Assembly (NCBI RefSeq): GCF_030287445.1
Contig: NZ_JASVWB010000002.1
Span: 4,588,001 to 4,652,000 of the forward strand
DNA length: 64,000 nucleotides
Source of the DNA: Streptomyces sp. ALI-76-A
GTDB taxonomy: Bacteria; Actinomycetota; Actinomycetes; Streptomycetales; Streptomycetaceae
Direction: 5' to 3'
Positions 49,536 through 60,570 of this stretch are shown here, in pieces. How positions within the stretch are numbered: position 1 is the stretch's first letter; the number at the start of each line of letters is the position of its first letter. The notes beneath the pieces are model-generated. The model was not told the DNA's origin. It did no database searches and saw only the letters and a program-made list of their open reading frames with translations. The translations under genes were made by a program, and so were the position numbers.

Positions 49536-52145
49536 ATGGCCGACGAGACCCCCAATCTTCCCCCTGGCCCCGTCACCCCCGAAGAGGGCGGCCCGATCGC
49601 CCAGCGTGTCGAGCCCGTCGGGCTCGAGACGGAGATGCAGCGCTCGTACCTCGACTACGCGATGTCCGTCATCGTCTCGCGCGCGCTGCCCGACGTCCGG
49701 GACGGTCTGAAGCCCGTCCACCGGCGCGTCCTGTACGCCATGTACGACGGCGGCTACCGGCCCGAGCGCGGCTTCTACAAGTGCGCCCGCGTCGTCGGCG
49801 ACGTCATGGGCAACTACCACCCGCACGGCGACTCCTCGATCTACGACGCGCTGGTCCGCCTCGCGCAGCCGTGGTCGATGCGGATGCCGCTGGTGGACTC
49901 CAACGGCAACTTCGGCTCTCCGGGCAACGACCCGGCGGCGGCCATGCGCTACACCGAGTGCAAGATGGCGCCGCTGTCCATGGAGATGGTCCGTGACATC
50001 GACGAGGAGACCGTCGACTTCACGGACAACTACGACGGCCGCTCCCAGGAGCCGACCGTCCTGCCGGCCCGTTTCCCGAACCTGCTGATCAACGGCTCGG
50101 CCGGCATCGCGGTCGGCATGGCGACCAACATTCCGCCGCACAACCTGCGCGAGGTCGCCTCCGGTGCCCAGTGGTACCTGGAGAACCCGGAAGCGAGCCA
50201 CGAGGAACTGCTGGACGCGCTCATCGAGCGCATCAAGGGCCCCGACTTCCCGACCGGCGCCCTGGTGGTGGGCCGCCGGGGCATCGAGGAGGCCTACCGC
50301 ACGGGCCGCGGCTCGATCACCATGCGGGCGGTCGTCCAGGTCGAGGAGATCCAGAACCGCCAGTGCCTGGTGGTCACGGAACTGCCGTACCAGACCAACC
50401 CCGACAACCTCGCGCAGAAGATCGCCGACCTGGTGAAGGACGGCAAGATCGGCGGCATCGCGGACGTCCGTGACGAGACCTCGTCCCGCACGGGCCAGCG
50501 TCTGGTCATCGTCCTGAAGCGGGACGCGGTCGCCAAGGTCGTCCTGAACAACCTCTACAAGCACACCGACCTTCAGTCGAACTTCAGCGCCAACATGCTG
50601 GCCCTGGTCGACGGTGTGCCGCGCACGCTCTCCCTGGACGCGTTCATCCGCCACTGGGTGACGCACCAGATCGAGGTCATCGTCCGCCGTACGCGCTTCC
50701 GGCTGCGCAAGGCCGAGGAGCGGGCGCACATCCTGCGCGGCCTGCTGAAGGCCCTGGACGCCATCGACGAGGTCATCGCGCTGATCCGGCGCAGCGACAC
50801 CGTCGACATCGCGCGCACCGGCCTGATGAGCCTCCTGGAGATCGACGAGATCCAGGCGAACGCGATCCTGGAGATGCAGCTGCGCCGACTGGCCGCCCTG
50901 GAGCGCCAGAAGATCGTCCAGGAGCACGACGAACTCCAGGCGAAGATCACCCAGTACAACGAGATCCTCGCCTCCCCGGTCCGCCAGCGCGGCATCGTCA
51001 GCGAGGAACTCGCCGCGATCGTCGAGAAGTACGGCGACGACCGCAAGACCATGCTGGTGCCCTACGACGGCGACATGTCCATGGAGGACCTGATCGCCGA
51101 GGAGGACATCGTCGTCACCGTCACGCGCGGCGGCTACGTCAAGCGCACCAAGACGGACGACTACCGCGCCCAGAAGCGCGGCGGCAAGGGCGTGCGCGGC
51201 GCGAAGCTCAAGGAAGACGACATCGTCGACCACTTCTTCGTGTCGACCACCCACCACTGGCTGCTGTTCTTCACGAACAAGGGCCGCGTCTACCGGGCCA
51301 AGGCGTACGAGCTGCCGGACGCCGGCCGGGACGCCCGCGGCCAGCACGTCGCCAACCTGCTGGCCTTCCAGCCGGACGAGGCGATCGCCGAGATCCTCGC
51401 GATCCGCGACTACGAGGCGGTGCCGTACCTGGTCCTGGCCACCAAGGGCGGACTGGTGAAGAAAACGCCTCTGAAGGATTACGATTCGCCGCGCTCCGGC
51501 GGTGTGATCGCGATCAATCTGCGCGAGACAGAGGACGGTTCGGACGACGAACTGATCGGAGCCGAACTCGTTTCGGCCGATGATGATCTGCTGCTGATCA
51601 GCAAGAAGGCGCAGTCGATCAGGTTCACGGCCACGGACGAAGCGCTGCGTCCCATGGGCCGCGCCACCTCGGGCGTCAAGGGCATGAGCTTCCGCGAGGG
51701 CGACCAGCTGCTCTCGATGAATGTTGTTCGACCCGGTACGTTCGTGTTCACTGCTACGGACGGCGGGTACGCGAAGCGGACCGCCGTCGACGAGTACCGC
51801 GTCCAAGGTCGCGGCGGTCTCGGCATCAAGGCCGCCAAGATCGTCGAGGATCGTGGGTCGCTCGTCGGCGCGCTGGTGGTCGAGACTACTGACGAGATCC
51901 TCGCCATCACGCTGGGCGGCGGTGTGATTCGTACGCGAGTCAACGAGATCAGGGAGACGGGCCGTGACACCATGGGCGTCCAACTGATCAACCTGGGCAA
52001 GCGCGATGCCGTCGTCGGTATCGCACGGAACGCCGAGGCGGGACGTGAGGCGGAGGAGGTCGACGGCGACATCGCTGTCGACGAGACCGCCGAAGGTGCC
52101 GAGACCAACGGCACGGACGAGGGCGAGGCGCCCTCGACCGAGTAA
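49536..52145 (+). CDS. gyrA: DNA gyrase subunit A
   Basis: Protein of 869 residues. Catalytic tyrosine in AAAMRYTE at 139. The quinolone region reads HGDSSIYD (Ser100, Asp104), which is the unmutated, quinolone-sensitive type. The gyrase-specific box QKRGGKG starts at about 546, identifying gyrase rather than topoisomerase IV. The C-terminal pinwheel ends in an acidic tail rich in Glu. Operon with gyrB. The DUF3566 gene follows 18 bp downstream. Confidence 0.98.
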   Translation: MADETPNLPPGPVTPEEGGPIAQRVEPVGLETEMQRSYLDYAMSVIVSRALPDVRDGLKPVHRRVLYAMYDGGYRPERGFYKCARVVGDVMGNYHPHGDSSIYDALVRLAQPWSMRMPLVDSNGNFGSPGNDPAAAMRYTECKMAPLSMEMVRDIDEETVDFTDNYDGRSQEPTVLPARFPNLLINGSAGIAVGMATNIPPHNLREVASGAQWYLENPEASHEELLDALIERIKGPDFPTGALVVGRRGIEEAYRTGRGSITMRAVVQVEEIQNRQCLVVTELPYQTNPDNLAQKIADLVKDGKIGGIADVRDETSSRTGQRLVIVLKRDAVAKVVLNNLYKHTDLQSNFSANMLALVDGVPRTLSLDAFIRHWVTHQIEVIVRRTRFRLRKAEERAHILRGLLKALDAIDEVIALIRRSDTVDIARTGLMSLLEIDEIQANAILEMQLRRLAALERQKIVQEHDELQAKITQYNEILASPVRQRGIVSEELAAIVEKYGDDRKTMLVPYDGDMSMEDLIAEEDIVVTVTRGGYVKRTKTDDYRAQKRGGKGVRGAKLKEDDIVDHFFVSTTHHWLLFFTNKGRVYRAKAYELPDAGRDARGQHVANLLAFQPDEAIAEILAIRDYEAVPYLVLATKGGLVKKTPLKDYDSPRSGGVIAINLRETEDGSDDELIGAELVSADDDLLLISKKAQSIRFTATDEALRPMGRATSGVKGMSFREGDQLLSMNVVRPGTFVFTATDGGYAKRTAVDEYRVQGRGGLGIKAAKIVEDRGSLVGALVVETTDEILAITLGGGVIRTRVNEIRETGRDTMGVQLINLGKRDAVVGIARNAEAGREAEEVDGDIAVDETAEGAETNGTDEGEAPSTE

Positions 52146-52163
52146 CACGAGGAGAGAGTCATC

Positions 52164-53006
52164 GTGAGCGGAGCCACGGGCGCCGGATCGACCGGTACCT
52201 CCACCGGTTCTTCCACCGGTTCGGAGACGGACGGCGGCGGCCGTGGCTCCGCCGCGAATCCGACAGATTCGCACACACCCGACTCACCTCCGAACGACCC
52301 GCATACGACCAACCTCCAGGCGATCAAGCCATCCGCGACCGAGTCGCACTCGCCCGGCCCACATGGATCCCAGGGGGGAACTGTGACGGACACCAGAGGT
52401 CCGAAGGCGCAGCGGCACACCACCGGCGCGGGCCAGACCGCGGCTCCGGCCGCTCCGGGCACCCAGGCTCAGCCGCCCGCCCAGCCGGTGTCTCCCGAGG
52501 CGGTGGCGTCCCCGCTGCCGGGGGAACGGCAGCGGCAGCAGCCCGGCGGGCCCTACCACCCGCCGCAGGCCTACCCGACGCAGGCTCCGGCGAGCGGGGT
52601 CCGGCGCCCGCGTACCGGCGCGCGCACCACGCCCCGCACCCGCAAGGCCCGCCTGCGGGTCGCCAAGGCCGACCCGTGGTCGGTGATGAAGGTCAGCTTC
52701 CTGCTCTCCATCGCGCTGGGCATCTGCACGATCGTGGCGGCCGCCGTGCTGTGGATGGTCATGGACGCGATGGGCGTCTTCTCGACGGTCGGCGGCACGA
52801 TCTCGGAGGCGACCGGCTCGAACGAGTCGAACGGCTTCGACCTGCAATCCTTCCTGTCACTGCCCAACGTCCTGATGTTCACGACGATCATCGCGGTCAT
52901 CGACGTCGTCCTCGCGACGGCCCTCGCGACGCTCGGCGCGTTCATCTACAACCTCTCCGCCGGCTTCGTCGGAGGCGTCGAGCTGACGCTGGCCGAGGAC
53001 GAGTGA
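52164..53006 (+). CDS. DUF3566 membrane protein
   Basis: Protein of 280 residues. The first 165 residues are Ser/Thr/Gly/Pro-rich and disordered. The DUF3566 domain (about 165-280) has two helices (VMKVSFLLSIALGICTIVAA and a second near LMFTTIIAVIDVVLATALA) and ends GGVELTLAEDE. GTG 52164 follows GAGGAGAGAG; GTG 52383 after a GGGGGG run is a possible internal start that would give a shorter protein. Found after gyrA in most actinobacteria; role unknown, probably at the membrane near division or replication. Confidence 0.88.
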   Translation: MSGATGAGSTGTSTGSSTGSETDGGGRGSAANPTDSHTPDSPPNDPHTTNLQAIKPSATESHSPGPHGSQGGTVTDTRGPKAQRHTTGAGQTAAPAAPGTQAQPPAQPVSPEAVASPLPGERQRQQPGGPYHPPQAYPTQAPASGVRRPRTGARTTPRTRKARLRVAKADPWSVMKVSFLLSIALGICTIVAAAVLWMVMDAMGVFSTVGGTISEATGSNESNGFDLQSFLSLPNVLMFTTIIAVIDVVLATALATLGAFIYNLSAGFVGGVELTLAEDE

Positions 53007-53117
53007 CCAGGCTTCCAACGTGCGGTGACGGTCGTCCGACAACCGATTTTGGGACTGCCCGCGTCGTGCGCTAATCTTCAGGAGTCAGCGCGCGGGACAC
53101 ACACCGCAGAGCGCGGC

Positions 53118-53194
53118 GGGGCTATAGCTCAGTTGGTTAGAGCGCATCCCTGATAAGGATGAGGCCACAGGTTCAAATCCTGTTAGCCCCACCA
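53118..53194 (+). tRNA. tRNA-Ile (anticodon GAT)
   Basis: 77-base cloverleaf: acceptor GGGGCTA with TAGCCCC, D-arm with AGTTGG, anticodon loop CTGATAA between CATCC and GGATG, T-arm GGTTCAAATCC, and an encoded CCA at 53192-53194. Confidence 0.97.
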
Positions 53195-53200
53195 GCGAGA

Positions 53201-53233
53201 AGACCCTCAGCCGGATACGGTTGGGGGTCTTTT
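53201..53233 (+). terminator. Terminator after tRNA-Ile
   Basis: Stem AGACCCTCAGCC / GGTTGGGGGTCT (two imperfect pairs) and a TTTT tail, seven bases beyond the tRNA. Confidence 0.8.
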
Positions 53234-53560
53234 GACGTGCCGGGTCCCTGACAGGGTCTCCGACGTACGGAGTCTTCGGCGTTGAGGGTTTCTGGGCAGC
53301 TATGGCTGGCAGCGGTCGTCGGTGCCAGCACCGGTGCCGGTGCGGTGCCGGTTCAGGTTCAGGTGGTGTGCGAGGGGCGCGCTCGTCGGCAGCGAAGGAC
53401 TCCGGCCGGCTCTGTGACACGGCGGTGGCGTGCGCGGGGGCACGGACGGGTCGCCGCGAAGGGCGATCGCTGTCGCGGGGCCGCCAGTCGGTGCGCGTGG
53501 CTCACCCTCTCCGCACAGTCGCGGAAGGCTGTCGGTGAGCGGGCCGGCCGGGCCGACCGG

Positions 53561-53652
53561 GTCGGCAGGGGCGCGTCGACGTGTGGATCGTGGGTCGGCA
53601 GAGGCGCCTTGGGCCGGTGGCAGTGGCGCGTGGGGTCGGCAGGGGCGCGTCG
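53561..53652. repeat. Direct repeat of an 18-mer
   Basis: GTCGGCAGGGGCGCGTCG at 53561-53578 and again at 53635-53652, with a partial third copy (GGTCGGCAGAGGCGCC) near 53593. Confidence 0.75.
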
Positions 53653-53924
53653 GGTGTGGCGGCGAGGAGGGGGGAGTGCCTCCGGGCCGAGCGCAGAGTG
53701 CGGCAAGGCCGGTCCGCACCCGGGACTCCTGGGGCTGTTACCGGATCCGCTGGTTCAGCGCCGTCTCAGCAGCAGGGCAGAGCCCCGTGCGAGCGGCGTC
53801 CGGCGGAGAACGTCACGCGGGAAGTGAATCCGCAACGGCACCCTTAGTCCATCGGTACAGCTGTCCTCTGTACTTCTGTGGTCCTGTCCTGCTCCAGGCC
53901 GTGTCGGTGTCGGCGTCCGGAGCT

Positions 53925-54062
53925 GTGTCTGTACGTCTGTCTGCACGTCTGTGTGGCTGTACGTCTGTGTGGCTGCACGTCTGTGTGGCTGTACGTCTGT
54001 GGCTGACCGTATGTGCGGCTGTCCGTCTGTGGGGCTGTCCGTCTGTGGGGCTGTCCGTCCGT
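53925..54062. repeat. 16-bp minisatellite
   Basis: About eight near-tandem units. The first half uses ACGTCTGTGTGGCTGT/C, the second half TCCGTCTGTGGGGCTG, with a short divergent junction near 54001-54020. Strongly T-G biased on plus. Non-coding as far as I can see. Confidence 0.85.
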
Positions 54063-54217
54063 CATCCGTGCGTCGAGGGCTTGGCCGTGCCGTTCGGGGC
54101 CGGCCGATTTGAGTGGCTGGGCCTGCTGTCGGGGCGCTGCGGTGCCGCGGGGTGCTGTGGACAGGGCCGTCATGTCGGTGCTGGAGCGCGGAAGATGGCG
54201 CGCGGTGCGCCGGGCCA

Positions 54218-54766
54218 TCAGTGCTGGAGCAGGGTGAGGGGCTCGGCCGCGGTCCCGGCCGGGGCGCACGGTGCTGTGTCCTGGAGGGTGGACGGTGCGG
54301 CGGGCATGGCCGACGTGGCCTGGGCGCTGATGGCGGCCTGGTCGCCGGCGGGGGTGACGGTGGTGTGCTGGGCCGGAGTCTTCGGGGCGACGGGGCCTGC
54401 GACAAAGCCCGCGGCGTCCTGGGCGACTTCCGCATCCACATCCGCGTCCGCGTCCGTCTTCGCGTCTGTCTCCACGTCCACGTCCATGTCCACGTCCGTG
54501 GCCGGGCGGTGGCGGCAGCTGGGGGTCTTGCCGTGGGCCTCGGCGCGGATGCGCTGTTTCATCGTGGGCGGCAGGGACCTGTCGTAGGCCCAGGACCACG
54601 GGGACACCGCCGGGGTCGTCGACGTCTCCGGGGTGCTGTTGCGGGCTGTCTCGGTCTGCGGTACTGCCGCGGAGGCGGTCGTCGTGATGAGCCCCAGCGC
54701 GGTGCACAGCGCGAGGAAGGCGGTGACGAAGGCGGTCCACAGGTTCATGACCTTGTTCTGGGCCAT
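54218..54766 (-). CDS. DUF6344 secreted protein
   Basis: Protein of 182 residues with a signal peptide (MNLWTAFVTAFLALCTALGL core, cleavage near ASA-AV), then SPWSWAYDRSLPPTMKQRIRAEAHGKTPSCRH, the conserved part of a small Streptomyces family. A run of about 25 residues alternating Asp with Val or Ala (D-V-D-M type) at 89-114 is encoded by a hexamer repeat. No enzyme motif. ATG 54766 is next to an ATG-rich start; function unknown. Confidence 0.75.
   Translation of the reverse strand: MAQNKVMNLWTAFVTAFLALCTALGLITTTASAAVPQTETARNSTPETSTTPAVSPWSWAYDRSLPPTMKQRIRAEAHGKTPSCRHRPATDVDMDVDVETDAKTDADADVDAEVAQDAAGFVAGPVAPKTPAQHTTVTPAGDQAAISAQATSAMPAAPSTLQDTAPCAPAGTAAEPLTLLQH
54430..54501 (-). repeat. 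Hexanucleotide repeat coding Asp-Val
   Basis: About 12 imperfect copies of GTCCGC/GTCCAC on plus, read on minus as an acidic D-V/A run in the DUF6344 protein. A likely site of strain-to-strain length change. Confidence 0.75.
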
Positions 54767-55103
54767 GGTCCCTCACTTTCGGGTTGGGCGATTTGCGTAC
54801 TTTCCTCATGATGTGTATGGGGCTGACGAAGTGGTGGACCGACGCCCGTGGCTCGTCGATCTTCAGATCAACACCACTCGGATGGGTGCAAGAAGGACGA
54901 AAAAAGGGGATACGGGAGGAGAGGGATGAAAAGTCACTGTCTGTGGGGATGTGATCACCCTCTGATCGGAGTGATGTGGTCCGCTTCTACTGCGGTGTTC
55001 CGGCCGGGATTTGGGGCCGGGCGCAGGTCACCGATCGGTATCGGGCGGTGTGTATAGTCGGGCGCCAGAAGTCCCTGACGTCAAGGAAAGACGAGGTCGC
55101 GCG
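54767..55103. other. Intergenic region before the DLW-39 gene
   Basis: No convincing gene. A short ATG frame at 54926-55057 has a good ribosome site (GGGAGGAGAGGG) but its translation is unremarkable. TATAGT at 55053-55058 is a plausible -10 element for the downstream small gene. Confidence 0.5.
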
Positions 55104-55232
55104 GTGAAGAAGCTTCTCCTGGTCGCACTGGCCGCCATCGGCGGGCTCCTCGTGTACCGCCAGATCCAGGCGGATCGCGCCGAGCAGGATCTGTGGACGG
55201 AGGCGACTGACTCCGTGCCCACGGGTTCGTGA
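55104..55232 (+). CDS. DLW-39 family small membrane protein
   Basis: Protein of 42 residues: one membrane helix (MKKLLLVALAAIGGLLVYRQ), then QADRAEQDLWTEATD with the DLW triplet that names this tiny actinobacterial family. GTG 55104 follows AGGAAAGACGAGG. Followed by a strong terminator. Function unknown; easily missed by gene finders because of its length. Confidence 0.85.
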   Translation: MKKLLLVALAAIGGLLVYRQIQADRAEQDLWTEATDSVPTGS

Positions 55233-55253
55233 GTACCGACCGATTCTGAACAG

Positions 55254-55279
55254 ACCCCGGCCGCCCGAGCGGTCGGGGT
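55254..55279 (+). terminator. Terminator after the DLW-39 gene
   Basis: 11-bp stem ACCCCGGCCGC / GCGGTCGGGGT (one G-U pair), four-base loop, then TTTTG. Confidence 0.88.
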
Positions 55280-55452
55280 TTTGTGTTGCGGGGGTGCTGC
55301 TCCTGTGCCAGGACGGCGGGGACGACTTCCGCCGGTGTCGGTGTTTCGGACGCTCGTACGGATTGCGCGGATGAGGCGCCGCCCGGCGGGGCAGGATGGG
55401 CGACGGTCACACGGTCGAACGGTCCGGGCAACGACGAGTGGGGTGGCGCGTC

Positions 55453-56793
55453 ATGGGGCGGCGTACGGCGTGGAGGCGGTACGGAGGCGGTCGTCCGTCG
55501 GCGCCCCTGCGCGCGGTCTTCGGGCGGGCGGCCGTCGTGGGTGCGGTGCTGTGCCTGACGGCGGCGGTGTCCGGGCCGTCCGCGCGGGCGGCCGACCCAT
55601 GGGCCGCCTACGGCTTCGACGCGGACGCCCAGTCGGTCGACGGCGCGACGAACACGGGGGACGCCGAGGCCCTGGCACCCGGTACGACGTACCGCAGCTC
55701 CCTCCCCGTCGACGGCGAGCGCGCCTACCGCCTCGACCTTGATGCCTCGTCCGACGTGTACGTGTCCGTGACGGCCGTTCCCGGCGCCGGTACGACGGTC
55801 TCCGCCACCGACGGCATCAAGGTGTCCGTCCAGGACGCCGACAGCCGTTCCTGCTCCATCGACACCGCGAGCATCGGCACGGACCGCCGACCGCGTCCCC
55901 TCACCGCGCTGGGCACGCGTGACACTTCCTCCCGGCCGGGTGCGCGGTGCCAGGAGGCCGGCGCGTACTACGTACGCGTCGAGCGCGTTCACAGGGCGGG
56001 GTCCTCGTCGGACGTCTGGGGGCTGGAACTCGCCGTGGTGTCGGAGCCGGGGCTCCAGCAGACCGGTGGGACGAGTGCGCCCGAGGTCTGGGACTCCGCC
56101 GCGCCCGAGCCGGTGACGGGGGAGGCCGAGGAACGGCCGGGTGCCTCGGGTTTCGCCGGGGCGACGACGGTGGGGCAGGGGGTCTGGCGCGATGACATCC
56201 TGCCCGGGCAGACGCTGTTCTACGCGGTGCCCGTGGACTGGGGCCGACAGCTCTACGCCACCGCCGAGCTGGGCAGTTCCGGCGACGCCGACGGGCTTGT
56301 GGCCAGAGCGCTGGTCGTGTCCCTCCACAACCCCGTGCGCGGGATCGTCGACGACGCGAGCGCGGTCTACGACGGCAGCCAGCGGGCCGCCACCCTCGAC
56401 CCGTTGCCGCCTGTCTCGTACGTGAACCGCTACGCCGTGTCCGACCGGGTGAGCGGGATGCGGTTCGCGGGCTCGTACTACCTCGCCGTGCGCCTGTCGG
56501 AGCAGGTGGCCGACAAGTTCGGGGAGGGGCCCTACGACCTGACGCTGCGCGTGCGGGTCACGGGCACGGCGACGGCCGCACCCGCATACGCGGGGGAGCC
56601 CGAGCCGCAAGGCGTCTTCGACGCCACGGCGCGCGGCGGGGAGACGGCGGCGGCCGCGCAGGCCGGGACCGCGGCGCAGGACGACACCGCGATGAGGCTG
56701 CTCGCGGCGGGCGGGATGGGGATGGGGACCGCGCTGCTGATGGGGCTCGCGGTGTGGATGGTGCTGGGACGGCGGAGAGACGCGGCTCGGTAG
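55453..56793 (+). CDS. Secreted, membrane-anchored protein of unknown function
   Basis: Protein of 446 residues. Signal peptide with a twin-arginine-free basic start and hydrophobic core (AAVVGAVLCLTAAVSG), cleavage near ARA-ADPW. The bulk is two similar beta-rich halves (GTTYRSSLPVDGERAYRLDLD and GQTLFYAVPVDWGRQLYATAEL), suggesting an internal duplication of a jelly-roll-like module. One C-terminal membrane helix (about 418-438) and an Arg-rich end. ATG 55453 follows GTGGGGTGG; ATG 55396 is in frame. It converges with the kinase gene. I do not recognise a named family. Confidence 0.8.
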   Translation: MGRRTAWRRYGGGRPSAPLRAVFGRAAVVGAVLCLTAAVSGPSARAADPWAAYGFDADAQSVDGATNTGDAEALAPGTTYRSSLPVDGERAYRLDLDASSDVYVSVTAVPGAGTTVSATDGIKVSVQDADSRSCSIDTASIGTDRRPRPLTALGTRDTSSRPGARCQEAGAYYVRVERVHRAGSSSDVWGLELAVVSEPGLQQTGGTSAPEVWDSAAPEPVTGEAEERPGASGFAGATTVGQGVWRDDILPGQTLFYAVPVDWGRQLYATAELGSSGDADGLVARALVVSLHNPVRGIVDDASAVYDGSQRAATLDPLPPVSYVNRYAVSDRVSGMRFAGSYYLAVRLSEQVADKFGEGPYDLTLRVRVTGTATAAPAYAGEPEPQGVFDATARGGETAAAAQAGTAAQDDTAMRLLAAGGMGMGTALLMGLAVWMVLGRRRDAAR

Positions 56794-56842
56794 GGACCGT
56801 CGTGCAGGGCTGGTGCTGCCGAGGCGTTGTGGTGAGGCGTTC

Positions 56843-59026
<2,184 letters not shown>

Positions 59027-59218
59027 GACTGTGCGTCGCTCCTCCCCCTCCGGGTCCCCCGTTTCCTCCCTTGCTTCCCCCTCGACGAGCGATACGACCC
59101 CTCTCGTGCCGCTGTCGGTGAGTGACACGCCCCCACGTGTCCCTCCGGACGAGCGGCACGAGATCCCTCGCGCCCCTCGGCCCGGCTGCCGAACCCCCTC
59201 GGCGACCGGACCGCGGGT

Positions 59219-59767
59219 TCAGCTCTGGTGGGACTGGTAGTGCGCGACCGCGTCGGACGTGCGGCCGGCGCCGTACACCCGGAGGAACTCTGCCAGTTCC
59301 GGGTGGGTCGGGGCGAGGGTGTCCGCGGCTTCGATGATGTCTCCCGCGGCGGCGACCGAGCGCAGCAGCGACTGGATCTCGCGGACGACCCGCTTGACCG
59401 TGGGCGCACCCGAACTGCTCGTCGTCTGCGTCGTGTTGCCGAGCACCGAACCCCCCTGGGACTTCTTGATCTCCTCCATGCGGTCGGTCGCCTCGGCCGC
59501 GCTGACGCTGCCGTCCGCGACCTGCCCCGCCAGGTCCTGCAGCAGTTGCACCCGCTGGACCACCGCCGGGTTACCGATCTTCGCCCGCTGACCGCTCATT
59601 AGCTGCGACAGCATCGGTGCGGACAGTCCCAGTACCCCCGCGAGACGAGCCTGGTTGAGGCCAAGATCGTCTATGAGCTTACGGAAGAGCGCCCCCAGCG
59701 GCTCCCCGTACCAGTTCCGCTGCAGTTCCCGCGCTCTCGCGGTCGCTTCCTGCTGTGCGGCGTCCAT
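59219..59767 (-). CDS. XRE-type helix-turn-helix DNA-binding protein
   Basis: Protein of 182 residues starting MDAAQQEATARARELQ. HTH at about 30-65 (LGLNQARLAGVLGLSAPMLSQLMSG). The C-terminal half is helical and may mediate dimerisation. ATG 59767 follows GGGGAGACGCA. A 24-bp perfect inverted repeat lies 30 to 52 bp upstream, so autoregulation is likely. The kinase gene follows about 190 bp downstream on the same strand; the regulator may govern it. Confidence 0.9.
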   Translation of the reverse strand: MDAAQQEATARARELQRNWYGEPLGALFRKLIDDLGLNQARLAGVLGLSAPMLSQLMSGQRAKIGNPAVVQRVQLLQDLAGQVADGSVSAAEATDRMEEIKKSQGGSVLGNTTQTTSSSGAPTVKRVVREIQSLLRSVAAAGDIIEAADTLAPTHPELAEFLRVYGAGRTSDAVAHYQSHQS

Positions 59768-59795
59768 TGCGTCTCCCCATCGCTTCCCCAAAAAC

Positions 59796-59819
59796 CGTGG
59801 TTCGCGGTAGCGAACCACG
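59796..59819. promoter_or_regulatory. Putative operator of the XRE regulator
   Basis: CGTGGTTCGC at 59796-59805, four-base spacer GGTA, and the exact reverse complement GCGAACCACG at 59810-59819. Position over the promoter of the XRE gene suggests self-repression. Confidence 0.75.
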
Positions 59820-59948
59820 CGGAGCATCTTACGGAGCGTGGTCGTTCACGGGGACCCCCAATCTTTTTGCGGAATCACGGGGGTGACCCGGTACTCTGGT
59901 CTGCGGCGCCCACCGGTACGCGATTCTTCCGGCGGACGTCCCTCTTCG

Positions 59949-60021
59949 GGGCCTTAGCTCAGTTGGTAGAGCGCTGTCTTTGCATGGCAGATGTCAGGGG
60001 TTCGACTCCCCTAGGCTCCAC
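59949..60021 (+). tRNA. tRNA-Ala (anticodon TGC)
   Basis: 73-base cloverleaf: acceptor GGGGCCT with AGGCTCC (one G-U), anticodon loop TTTGCAT, T-arm GGGTTCGACTCCC. No CCA is encoded; it must be added by the CCA enzyme. Confidence 0.97.
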
Positions 60022-60027
60022 GCCCAG

Positions 60028-60064
60028 ACCCCTCCCGCCTGCGGAAACGCGGCGGGAGGGGTCT
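60028..60064 (+). terminator. Terminator after tRNA-Ala
   Basis: Perfect 13-bp stem GACCCCTCCCGCC / GGCGGGAGGGGTC with an 11-base loop and a T7 tail. Confidence 0.92.
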
Positions 60065-60074
60065 TTTTTTGGCT

Positions 60075-60341
60075 CTACCGGGGCGAGTGGCCCCGGCCGC
60101 TTGCGGCGGTCGGAGCGGAGGTGACGACGAACGCCGGGTTTCGATGCAGGTGGGTGGGCAACGGCTCGTGCTCCGGCAGCAGTTCGGCAGGCAGCGGGAC
60201 GCGGCATCGCTCGGCGTATCCCGCCGCCAGCCGGAAGCGGTGACCGCGCGTTCCACCGGTCCAGGCCGAAAGCCCGGGCGAGGGCCTGCGGGGAGGGAAC
60301 CGAGCGCGCGGCGGAAGGTCTTGTTTCCCGACCGCTGACAC
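60075..60341 (-). CDS. Possible small protein, unknown
   Basis: Open frame of 88 residues from GTG 60341, ending just before the tRNA terminator. The second half (LPAELLPEHEPLPTHLHRNP and neighbours) has codon third positions of about 85% GC, which looks coding, but there is no clear ribosome site and no family I recognise. The first half is basic and less convincing. It may be the remnant of a larger gene. Otherwise 60065-60469 appears empty. Confidence 0.3.
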   Translation of the reverse strand: MSAVGKQDLPPRARFPPRRPSPGLSAWTGGTRGHRFRLAAGYAERCRVPLPAELLPEHEPLPTHLHRNPAFVVTSAPTAASGRGHSPR

Positions 60342-60469
60342 CACGCACGGGTACCCGCGCATCTGCCACAAACTCGGACACTCTCCAGTGTCCGGGGCTT
60401 CGGCGTCGCACGTGGGAAGGCCCTCGGCTCATGGCCGCGTGCGTACTCGGGCCTACCGGCCCCCTCCCC

Positions 60470-60483
60470 GTTTCACGTGAAAC
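60470..60483. other. parS: parS centromere site (right of oriC)
   Basis: Perfect GTTTCACGTGAAAC, the only one in the window to the right of oriC. Confidence 0.95.
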
Positions 60484-60509
60484 ACCGCACCGCGCGAGGG
60501 GCCGTATGA

Positions 60510-60547
60510 CGATGGGGCAGGAGACCTCCCGGTCTCCTGCCCCATCG
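60510..60547 (-). terminator. Terminator of the DUF5324 gene
   Basis: Perfect 17-bp stem (60510-60526 with 60531-60547) around the loop TCCC, just beyond the stop codon. The arm begins CGATGGGGCAGGAGACC. Confidence 0.88.
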
Positions 60548-60570
60548 TCCTCTTGGTTCGCGGCGAACCG

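Larger units (their letters stand above)
53234..54217. other. Gene-poor region with short repeats
   Basis: About 1 kb without a credible gene. Several frames stay open only because of the high GC; their translations are low-complexity Arg/Gly/Ser strings with no recognised domain. It contains a duplicated 18-mer and the 16-bp minisatellite listed below. Confidence 0.6.

Noticed and set aside
53430..54587. 385-residue open frame over the repeat region
   Set aside because: The translation is low-complexity, follows the minisatellite and overlaps the DUF6344 gene on the other strand.
53844..54809. 321-residue minus-strand open frame
   Set aside because: Its second half is only the translated minisatellite and its first half is a shifted shadow of DUF6344.
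54926..55057. 43-codon ORF with strong ribosome site
   Set aside because: Composition and translation are not protein-like and no family resemblance is seen; listed only as a possibility in the intergenic entry.
53118..55103. Integrated mobile element at tRNA-Ile
   Set aside because: No integrase, no transposase and no repeated tRNA 3' end were found downstream.
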